Of a stretch of DNA of 64,000 nt, positions 53,096 to 61,200 are shown piece after piece. A program made the position numbers and the translations under genes. This DNA comes from SW10 sp965657795. Its GTDB lineage: Bacteria > Verrucomicrobiota > Verrucomicrobiia > Verrucomicrobiales > Akkermansiaceae. Every line of letters begins with the position of its first letter. Position 1 is the first letter of the stretch. Below the pieces are notes generated by a model. It did no database searches, was not told the DNA's origin, and worked only from the letters and a program-made list of their open reading frames with translations. The DNA is taken from contig CBFHQJ010000006.1 of NCBI GenBank assembly GCA_965657795.1, forward strand, positions 1-64,000. The letters run 5' to 3'.

Positions 53096-54006
53096 TGATT
53101 CGTGTGCCAGTCGCGATAGATTACGGGAGAGATTTCCGATGGTTTGATCTCGGATTGTCCGCCCCAGAATACGCTGGTGTAAAGCTGGGGGATGCCCACT
53201 TTTTTGAGATGGGCGTCAATCGCGGCTTTGTGCGCGAGAACGGTTTCTTTTTGGGCTCCATGGACGACACCCATGATGTTGACGTTACCGAAATCCGGTC
53301 CGCCTTCGCGCCAGTAGCAGTGTGTCATGCAATAATGGCGGCCGATTTCAGCGCCGGCTTCTTTTTCCATGCCTACGGGGACCGCCCAATGGAAGAGTCC
53401 GTTGTAGCGGGTGACCTTTTCGCCGGAGGCCGATGGCTTCACGTGTTCGAGGAAGGTCGAAAACCGCCCAATGACGCGCTTTGCGTCCAACTGACGAGCA
53501 ATGCGGTAAAAATTCTCGAGATCCATGCCAATTTCTTCGTCACGTGCCACCCACGGGCGGGGGACAATTTCCTCGGGAGTAAGGTCTCGCTTAATCGCGA
53601 GAAGGACGTTCCATTCTTCGTCGGTCAATGTGACGTTTTTGGTCGTCATCATGCGGGCCTTGCCGGGAGTGAGTGCTCCGGGTTCAAGGCCTCGTCGACG
53701 CATGTGTCCGACGCCGAGGGCAAAGACTCCTTCGGCGGGCATGAGCCGGAACTGTTCAGCACCCACAATGCGTTTGATGGCCTTGGCGTGCTTGTCGAGA
53801 GCCTCACCCTGGGGTACTTTGAGAGTGGTCCAGAGGTTGAATTGAGATCCGGGAAGTTCCCGGTCTGTTGAGCGCACCACGATGTGGCCGGAGAAGGGAT
53901 CTTCATCGGCCATGAACCGGAAGGCGGCGGTCAGTTTGTCCTTGGGCACCTGCCAAGCGACAAGGGCTCCTTCGGCCAATTTGGTAGCAAGAAGAGTCTG
54001 ACGCAC
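53083..54006 (-). CDS. Siroheme-decarboxylase-like (AhbA/NirD, Lrp/AsnC-type) protein, N-terminus uncertain
   Basis: The reading from a GTG at 54006 gives 307 residues built of two similar halves. Each has the strand pattern of AsnC-type ligand domains (GALVAWQVPKDKLTAAFRFM; YNGLFHWAVPVGMEKEAGAE) and a Y/H-rich loop (GSQFNLWTTLKVP; HYCMTHCYWREGG...VNIMGVVHG), close to the AhbA/AhbB siroheme decarboxylases used in alternative heme and heme d1 synthesis. The second half has a preceding helix-turn-helix region (TDEEWNVLLAIKRDLTPEE). The first half lacks its own, because the frame upstream belongs to another gene. So the protein is either truncated or joined by an old deletion. No other heme genes are near. 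A longer ORF from 54069 exists but its first 21 residues look like another frame of the neighbour. Confidence 0.55.
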   Translation of the reverse strand: MRQTLLATKLAEGALVAWQVPKDKLTAAFRFMADEDPFSGHIVVRSTDRELPGSQFNLWTTLKVPQGEALDKHAKAIKRIVGAEQFRLMPAEGVFALGVGHMRRRGLEPGALTPGKARMMTTKNVTLTDEEWNVLLAIKRDLTPEEIVPRPWVARDEEIGMDLENFYRIARQLDAKRVIGRFSTFLEHVKPSASGEKVTRYNGLFHWAVPVGMEKEAGAEIGRHYCMTHCYWREGGPDFGNVNIMGVVHGAQKETVLAHKAAIDAHLKKVGIPQLYTSVFWGGQSEIKPSEISPVIYRDWHTNHQVL

Positions 54007-54301
54007 CCGCTTTTTCAAAACGAATGTTGGTCTCTTCAATGAGCTTCTTTGGGACTGCAGTCCAGTCATCAGAGGAGCGCCAGTGGATCAAGAGTTTGAT
54101 CTCGGAAGGCTGCTTCTGAGACTGAATAACTGCTTTTCTAAGAAAGCCTGCCCGCGTGGAAAGGGTGTTTGTCCAAACCTTCTGATCCTCTTCGATGAAC
54201 TTCTCGACGTGAGCTGGTTTGACGATGAATGTCAGTTCCTCGACGATTCTCCGGGCCTGGAGCGAGACAATAAAAACGAAGAAGATGAGGAGGGTTTTCA
54301 T
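53903..54301 (-). CDS. TIGR03792-like small exported protein, C-terminus replaced
   Basis: Residues 1-90 resemble the TIGR03792 group of ABM-type dimeric proteins, preceded by a signal peptide (KTLLIFFVFIVSLQA). Examples are VEELTFIVKPAHVEKFIEED and LLIHWRSSDDWTAVPKKLIEE. After RFEKA, where the family normally adds only a few residues, the frame runs on for 34 residues rich in Arg, Cys and Ser that look non-natural. It overlaps the next gene by 104-167 bases in another frame. This suggests a deletion that removed the end of this gene and the start of the following one. It lies 15 bases after the SGNH gene stop. Confidence 0.5.
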   Translation of the reverse strand: MKTLLIFFVFIVSLQARRIVEELTFIVKPAHVEKFIEEDQKVWTNTLSTRAGFLRKAVIQSQKQPSEIKLLIHWRSSDDWTAVPKKLIEETNIRFEKAGASDSSCYQIGRRSPCRLAGAQGQTDRRLPVHGR

Positions 54302-54316
54302 CGCGGAATCGATGGC

Positions 54317-55048
54317 TTAGTTTTTCGTGGTGGAATGAGCCGCTTCTTGGATGAGCCTGGCTTCGTCTTCGGGCAGGCCTCCGGTGAACTTGAGTTTGCG
54401 AGGGTCTTCTTCAAAGAGAGTTGCGTAAAAAACGCAGGCGGCAAGGTATGCTCCTTTTTGGGAAGGGTGACTGCCATCGCGGGCATAGAGTTCTTTGCCG
54501 AGTGTGGGATCCTTCTTTCGAACAATTCTCCAGGTCGAGCCCACCGGAGCAAGGTCAGCCCGGCATTTTCGAGCGGTGGCCTGATAACTCTTACTGAGGG
54601 CTTTTTGCATGGGCTCATAGGTTGGGAAAAGTTTTTTGTTCATTTTGTCTCCGTCGCGTCTACCCCAGGTTTCGTAGAAGACGGTCTTGGCCCCGGAGTG
54701 GTCGATGATTTTGTTTAGTCCGATCGCAGCCTTTTGGAATCGGTCCGGAAAGACCGCCGGAAATTGGCTCTGATCTTGCAGAACAACGACATCAAATTTT
54801 CCGGCCTTGATCTTGTCGATCGTGCCTTTGCTTTTGAGATGGAATTCAAGGGTTTTTCCGCCGGGGTTAATAAACGAGATTTTGGCCTTGGTGTGTGGCG
54901 ATTGTTTGACCAGCTCGCTGACGATTTTCCGAATGCCACCAGTGTAACTATTGCCCACAAAGAGGATTTTTTCGGCGGGTTCTGCGGAAGAGGTGGCCCC
55001 GCAGCAAAGAAGAAGGAGGGCGAAAATAAAACGGCGGGGCAATTGCAT
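54317..55048 (-). CDS. Secreted SGNH/GDSL-type hydrolase
   Basis: This 243-residue protein has a signal peptide (FIFALLLLCCGATSSA). The SGNH elements are all present: block I ILFVGNSYTGG with the nucleophile Ser34, a VVVLQDQSQFPA block, an ETWGRRDGD block, and block V with Asp190 and His193 in DGSHPSQKGAYLAACVFYATLF. Such enzymes deacetylate sugars or cleave esters. Near sulfatases and glycosidases, a carbohydrate esterase role is a fair inference. Confidence 0.85.
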   Translation of the reverse strand: MQLPRRFIFALLLLCCGATSSAEPAEKILFVGNSYTGGIRKIVSELVKQSPHTKAKISFINPGGKTLEFHLKSKGTIDKIKAGKFDVVVLQDQSQFPAVFPDRFQKAAIGLNKIIDHSGAKTVFYETWGRRDGDKMNKKLFPTYEPMQKALSKSYQATARKCRADLAPVGSTWRIVRKKDPTLGKELYARDGSHPSQKGAYLAACVFYATLFEEDPRKLKFTGGLPEDEARLIQEAAHSTTKN

Positions 55049-55195
55049 CCGGAATTTCTAGCGTTCCTTCCGGTCAAGCTCAATGAAGATGCGTGATTCG
55101 TGCCGTGATTTTGTAGACGGCGGACGCTGGAACGGCAGGAAGGGTGTTCTTTTTACTTGGTAGACGGGCAATCGGCGTTAACTACGTTCCTAAGA

Positions 55196-56368
55196 ATGAA
55201 GAAATTGATTACGACTCTCTTCTCCTCCTTATTGGTGGGAACAGCCTACTCGGCCCCGGATCCCGCGATGCTGGCACAAGGAAAGGAACTCTATGACGGT
55301 GCCGGATCTTGTATCGCCTGTCACATGGTCGATGGCAAGGGACAGTCGGGTTCTGTCCCTCCGTTGGCTGGAAGCGATTGGCTGGATAATCCGGATCGCA
55401 CGATCGCTATCGTTCTCCGTGGTATGGCCGGCCCAGTGAAGGTGAATGGAGACCGTTACTACTCCGCGATGCCCCCGCAGCTGCTCTTTGATAACGAAAA
55501 AATCGCAAGTATCGTTACTTACGTGAACAATGCGTGGGGGAACACAGGAGTAGAGGTCACAGCCGCCCAGGTTGCCAAGGCTCGCAAGGAGCTTCCGCAG
55601 GCTGTTTACACGCCGGAAGCTCTCCTTAAAACGTTTCCCTTCGAAAAAAAGAAACGGAAGAACAACGGGACTTATACCCCCGATTTTGACGACAATTTGA
55701 CGGTAGTCACTGAGCCCGTGATTTATCGAACCTTCATGCCAGGAGCTTCACCTGCCGCTTTCGCGGTGGCGCTCCCCGGTAATCACTACTATTGCTGGGA
55801 CGCTGGCGAATGTCGCTTGCGCTACGCTTGGACCAAGGGCGGCTTTATCCGGGGCAACCAGGTTCATTGGTCCAGTAATGGAAAGCCGGTCGCCAAGTTT
55901 AATGGCATTCCTTATTATCGGGCCCGATCGAGTAAGCTGATGCCGGAGGATTACAAGTTCCTTGCAGATACTCGAAGAAAGACCCCGTTTTACGACACGA
56001 CCGAGGCGGTGGATTTCCCAATTGAGATTGAAGGTGTTGATGAGTTGCCGAAATACAAGGGCTACCGTCTGGTGAAGGGGTACCCCGAGTTCATTTACAA
56101 GGTGGGCGACTATGAGATCCGCGAGCTCATTCGAACCTCAAAGGATCAGCTGGGAATCACTCGAAAGTTTTTCGTTTCACCCCGGGTTCCGATCACCTTC
56201 AAACTCACGCCGGATGAAGCCGCGGATTATTCCACTTCGGCTGGATCGATTGCCAAGGACGGAAGTTTTAAACTCACCGCAAAGCAAGCGATGGAGTTCG
56301 ATATCACCATCACTGAGAAGACTCCAGGTGCCCCCGCCGCCACTCAAACTGAAGAACCAAAGAAATGA
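55196..56368 (+). CDS. Exported cytochrome c-domain protein
   Basis: The ATG at 55196 starts a good signal peptide (KKLITTLFSSLLVGTAYS), giving 390 residues; an ORF from 55157 adds an unlikely leader. The class I cytochrome c domain has CIACH (Cys39, Cys42, His43) and a likely axial Met92 in YYSAMPPQ. The C-terminal 240 residues form a beta-rich domain (TVVTEPVIYRTFMPGASPAAFAVALPGNHYYCWD) without a clear name. Its stop overlaps the next gene start by four bases (ATGA), so cytochrome and propeller are a coupled pair, as often seen with sugar dehydrogenases. Confidence 0.85.
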   Translation: MKKLITTLFSSLLVGTAYSAPDPAMLAQGKELYDGAGSCIACHMVDGKGQSGSVPPLAGSDWLDNPDRTIAIVLRGMAGPVKVNGDRYYSAMPPQLLFDNEKIASIVTYVNNAWGNTGVEVTAAQVAKARKELPQAVYTPEALLKTFPFEKKKRKNNGTYTPDFDDNLTVVTEPVIYRTFMPGASPAAFAVALPGNHYYCWDAGECRLRYAWTKGGFIRGNQVHWSSNGKPVAKFNGIPYYRARSSKLMPEDYKFLADTRRKTPFYDTTEAVDFPIEIEGVDELPKYKGYRLVKGYPEFIYKVGDYEIRELIRTSKDQLGITRKFFVSPRVPITFKLTPDEAADYSTSAGSIAKDGSFKLTAKQAMEFDITITEKTPGAPAATQTEEPKK

Positions 56369-58296
56369 AAAAGTTCAGCTATCTCATCGCGCTGTCTCTG
56401 ACGGCAAAGCTCGCGCTCGGGGGCACTTCTCCCAGCTACAAGGTGACGAGTATTCCCAATCCTCCCTCGAAGTTTGGGACGAAACAAATCGACGGACTCG
56501 ATTTCCTTCCTGACGGGCGGATGGTCGTCTGTCAGCCGAGTGGCGAGGTCTTCTTTTTTGATCCCAAAACATGGGAATGGCAGCTTTTTGCGGAAGGTTT
56601 GCACAATCCTCTTGGGGTGATCGCGGAATCTAATTCATCTCTGATCATTTCCCAACGACCGGAAGTGACGCGAGTCAGTGACACCGACGGCGATGGTAAG
56701 GCTGATTTTTATCAGGTGATGACAGATGAGTTTGGGATGTCGGGGAATTACCACGAATTCCACTTCACTCCAGTGAAAGACAAGGAAGGGAACTATTTCT
56801 TCGCCTTGGGAACCGGCTCGTCAGGAAATGGGATTCGTTCGATTGTTCGCGGGGAGTTTGATCCCAGGGGCAGACCAGGCCGCATGCACTCGTCCACTCC
56901 TTATCGTGGTTGCGTCATGAAGCTGACCAAGGACGGGAGAACGATTCCATGGTCTTATGGACATCGTACTCCGAATGGACTGGGTTTTGACTTGGAAGGA
57001 AATCTCTTCGTGACCGACAACCAAGGCGACTGGGTTGGTTCCAGTAAATTGTTCCATGTCAAGGAAGGTCGCTTTTATGGTCATGCGGCGAGTCTGACCT
57101 GGAAGCCGGGGTTTGAAGGTGCTCCGCTGGATGCTGATCCCAAGGACCTCGCCGAGATGCGCACTCGAGCCGCCGTCGTTTTTCCTCACGGATCAATGGC
57201 CAACTCGCCGACCCAGGTTCTTGCGATTTCACCGGAAGCGAAGTTTGGGCCATTTACCGGACAACTACTCGTGGGCGAAATGAACACGAACCGAATCGTC
57301 CGTGTGATGCTGGAGGAGGTCGATGGTGAGCTTCAGGGCGCTTGTGTTCCGTTTATTGACGGCGGCGCGCTCGCTCGTGGTTGCAATCGCATGGCGTGGG
57401 CACCGGATGGTAGTCTTTACGTAGGTCATACCAAGCACAGCTGGGCCGGAGGTGAAGGAATTTCGAGAGTTGAGTGGAATGGCGAAGATCCTTTCGAAGC
57501 CGTTTCGATGAGGCTCACGAGGACAGGTTTCCGTTTTACTTTTACCAAGCCTGTGGATTCCAAAATCGCGGCGGAGGTCGCCAATTGGCCCTTCAAGCGC
57601 TACTATTACAAGTATCACAAATCTTATGGATCGCCGCAGATGGATGTCACTCCGGTAAAGGTTGATTCGATAGAGATCTCGAATGATGGAAAGACGGTCG
57701 AGGTAAATCTTGAGGAGCTGAAAGCCTGGCACATTCACGAAGTGAAAATCAATGGTCTGAAGGCAACTGATGGAACTTCCTTGGCCAATTCTTACATCGC
57801 TTACACCCTGAATCGTTTGCTGGAGAACACCCCTCCTGATCCGCTGCACATCGGCGGGGGCGCTTCGCCAAAGAAAAAAACGGCTTCCGGAAAATCGGTG
57901 AAGGTGATTGATCCACAGGGGACGGTTTACCAGGTCACCGATGCCAAATTAAAAGGGGTCCGGACTTCAGATTCTCACGATGGATATACCGGCACTTGTT
58001 ATGCTGATTTTGGCGACGGTAGGGAATCGATCAAATGGACGGTCAAAGGTGCCAGGCAAGGTCAGGGGAAAGTCCTGATTCGTTATGCTTTGGGTGCGGA
58101 TTCACGCCCGCTTAAGTTAATGGTTAACGGAAAGGATCACTCCGTGCTTCCGTTTCCCGACACGGGCGGTTGGAGTAGTTGGAAAGATCAGATGGCTTCG
58201 GTTGAGTTCAAAAAGGGCGACAATTCAATTGTCCTCGAAACTAATGGAGCAAGTGGAGGAAACATCGACCACCTGCAAGTGATCGAGCCGAAGTAG
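56365..58296 (+). CDS. Exported beta-propeller dehydrogenase-like protein with C-terminal CBM-like domain
   Basis: This 643-residue protein has a signal peptide (YLIALSLTAKLALGG). A propeller in the sugar-dehydrogenase/DUF7133 style follows (FLPDGRMVVCQPSGEVFFF, YGHRTPNGLGFDLEGNLFVTDNQGDW, CNRMAWAPDGSLYVGHTKHSW). A C-terminal beta-sandwich (about 505-643: SDSHDGYTGTCYADFG, NDSIVLETNGASGG-type GDNSIVLETNGASGGNIDHL) is like CBM35/CBM6 domains. Coupling to a cytochrome c gene suggests that it oxidises a sugar and passes electrons to the heme. Activity is inferred, not shown. It ends three bases from the convergent giant sulfatase-glycosidase gene. Confidence 0.8.
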   Translation: MKKFSYLIALSLTAKLALGGTSPSYKVTSIPNPPSKFGTKQIDGLDFLPDGRMVVCQPSGEVFFFDPKTWEWQLFAEGLHNPLGVIAESNSSLIISQRPEVTRVSDTDGDGKADFYQVMTDEFGMSGNYHEFHFTPVKDKEGNYFFALGTGSSGNGIRSIVRGEFDPRGRPGRMHSSTPYRGCVMKLTKDGRTIPWSYGHRTPNGLGFDLEGNLFVTDNQGDWVGSSKLFHVKEGRFYGHAASLTWKPGFEGAPLDADPKDLAEMRTRAAVVFPHGSMANSPTQVLAISPEAKFGPFTGQLLVGEMNTNRIVRVMLEEVDGELQGACVPFIDGGALARGCNRMAWAPDGSLYVGHTKHSWAGGEGISRVEWNGEDPFEAVSMRLTRTGFRFTFTKPVDSKIAAEVANWPFKRYYYKYHKSYGSPQMDVTPVKVDSIEISNDGKTVEVNLEELKAWHIHEVKINGLKATDGTSLANSYIAYTLNRLLENTPPDPLHIGGGASPKKKTASGKSVKVIDPQGTVYQVTDAKLKGVRTSDSHDGYTGTCYADFGDGRESIKWTVKGARQGQGKVLIRYALGADSRPLKLMVNGKDHSVLPFPDTGGWSSWKDQMASVEFKKGDNSIVLETNGASGGNIDHLQVIEPK

Positions 58297-58299
58297 CGA

Positions 58300-61200
58300 T
58301 TACTTGAAGCTCTTCTGAGCCTCGTCCGGGCCAGGTGAAGAGTAGTTGGGATCTTTGGCTCGGATGTAAATTTCTCTATTATCGAGGACCTTGACTTCCA
58401 GTGGAACGATCGTGGTGCCACGGTGGTTGATAGTCTGGGCGGTTTTAGAAAGATCACGAATTTCGATTCCTTGCGTCGGGAGTGGCGGCACGTTGGCATT
58501 GAAAAATGCAGTGCACCACCACTTGCCATCGCGGGTCTGGAATGGGGTGCCGTGACCCAGGAAACGGCCTGCAAATTTTCGAGGACCATAGGGGCCGGTG
58601 ATTTTGTCGGCGGTGGAATAGTAGAGATTATAAGAACCCTGACGCCCCTTGTCGGTGGACCAAGCGGTGCCAAGGTGAACGTATTTGTCTCCAACTTTAA
58701 TCATCGTAGCTCCTTCGTGGCCGATCCGGCGGATGAGAGTGCCGTCCGGCCCGGATCGGGTACTGGACGGATCAATGCGAATGCGTTTACCTGAGAGTTC
58801 TGAGAAATCGTTCGAGAGCGGACGGAGGTGGGTGTTTTCGGAGAGAACCCACCATTGATCGCCGTCCTTGTAGAGTGAGGGGTCGTGGTGTCCGGCGAAT
58901 TCGCGTTTCATGGGATGGGTCCAGGGGCCTTTCAATTCGGGGCCAGCCGAGAGGGCGAGATTTGATTTTTGCATGGGGCAGTGGACAAGGGCCCAGCGAT
59001 TCATTTCTGGGATCCAGTGAAATTCGGGAGCCCAGATTCGTTTGCCGGGCTTAGGATGAGCGCTGTCTTTGAGGGTGAAAATAATGCCGAGATCCTGCCA
59101 GTCGATCAGGTCTTTCGAGCGCCAGGCGCGGACGGTGTCGCCAACCGCTGAGATTTCTCCCAATCCGATATTGTAGGGGGCGGTTTCCTCGCGGGGATCG
59201 TCGGCATTGATGGTGGTGCCGGTGAGGTAGTAGAAATCGTCGGGACCGTGTGTGAGGTAGGGATCGCGAATCCAATCATTCTTGATGAAGAGAGCCCGGT
59301 CGTGGGATTTGAGGCCGGCCTCTATCGTTTCGCGTGAATCGACAGGACGCACCGGGGCCACTTTGGCTTTCGGGACGCGAACGGGAGCCATGCCTGCCGT
59401 CTCGCTGTCCTTCTTTTTAGGGATAAGGCCGGAGTCTTCGTGGATCTTGCGTAAGGTGGCGGGAGGGAGCTTTTGGATCTTACGATCATAGGTGATGAGA
59501 CCGTTGATTTCACCTTCGACATCGGTGGTCTGGGTGTAAATGCCAGCGGCGATGCCATTGCCGCGAAGCTCGACCAACTTTGCGATCGAGGTTTTGTAGC
59601 GCTGGATCCATTCCTCCTTGTTCTTCGGAAGACCACCGTAGCCCCAGTTGCGTGCGTCGGGATTCCAGAGATGGTCCTCGACCGGGAAACCGTGACCGCC
59701 AAATTCTCCGACGACTTTTACGAACTTGTCGAAGCGACCGCCTTTCCCTAGATCGAATGGGAAGCCGGGGTGGGGGTATTGGTGGTGATCGACGATGTGT
59801 CCTGCCGGAAAGAAATTACCACCGGACGCGACGTTGGTTTGGCGGGATGGGTCGTGTTGAGTGAGCCAATCTCCGACGTTCATCGTACGATGTTGCCCCC
59901 AACGTTCGTTGAAGGGAACCCATTGCACGATGGAGGGGTGGTTGTGCAAAGTGTCGACCATGAGTTTGAGTTCGGTCATGAACTGTTGGTGTGGGGCGTC
60001 GGGCCAGGTCGCTTCGGGAGGATTGGGGGCGAGACGCGGCCAAGGGGGATCATCGCTGCGTTTTGCGCTGACCTGGTCCTGCCAAACAAGCATGCCCATG
60101 CGGTCGCAGTGATAGTAGTAACGGCGGGGTTCGACCTTGATGTGTTTGCGGATGGTGTTGAAGCCGGCGTCTTGCAGGAACTTGATGTCGGAAAGCATGG
60201 CGGCTTCGGACGGCGGGGTGAGGAGGCCGTCGGGCCACCAACCTTGATCAAGTGTTCCCCAATGGAAGAGCGGCTTCCCGTTGAGGTGGAGACGGAGATG
60301 GCCATTCTTGTCCTTGGCGACGGTGGTTTCACGGATGCCAAAGTAGGACTTGATCTGGTCACGTTGGTCCGATCCTTGTTCTTCAACACTCAGATGAAGA
60401 TCGTAAAGAAATGGTTTTTCGGGAGACCAAAGTTTTGGGTTTTCAAGGCTAAGAGTGATCTCGTGTCCTGCTGTCACCGTCTTTCGGGTGATGATTTTCC
60501 CTTTGTCTTTAATGGTAACAGTGACTGAAGTATGGGCGAAGTCATCCAGGTTTTTTGTAGTCGTGATTGGAGCTTGAATTGAAATTTCTCCGTTGATTTT
60601 GGTAGTGATTTTTAAATCGGCGAGTGAGGTTTGTGGGATCTCTTCAAGCCAAACCGTTTGCCAGATTCCGGAGACAGGAGTATACCAGATGCCTTTTGGT
60701 TGGAGTCGTTGCTTGCCGTGGAGTTGGTATGCGGCATCGGTGGCGTCGAGGACTTTGACGGTGAGGGTGTTTTCGCCGGGTTGAAGGGCAGAGGTAATGT
60801 CGAAGCTGAAAGGAAGATTGCCACCGGTGTTGGTGCCAATTTTCTGATCGTTGACCCAGATGGTTGAGTGGTAGTCGACCGCCTCAAAATTGAGGAGGGT
60901 TCGCTCGTTCGATTTTTTCCAGGTGAAGGTGCGTTGATACCAAAGGGCGTCTTCGGGGGTGATCTGTTTTTGGACGCCTGAGAGTTGGGATTCGATGGCG
61001 AAGGGGACGAGGATCTTGCCTTGCCAATTTTCGGGTTTGGTTGAGTCCTTCCTGCTGATGGCGTAGTTCCAGTGGCCGTTAAGATTGGTCCAGTTTTCGC
61101 GAGCCATTTGTGGGCGCGGGTATTCCTGCCAGGCATTGGCGGGAGTGACTCTTTTGCCCCAGGGAGTGAGCATGTTGGTGGGTTCCGAAAGCTGGAGCTT

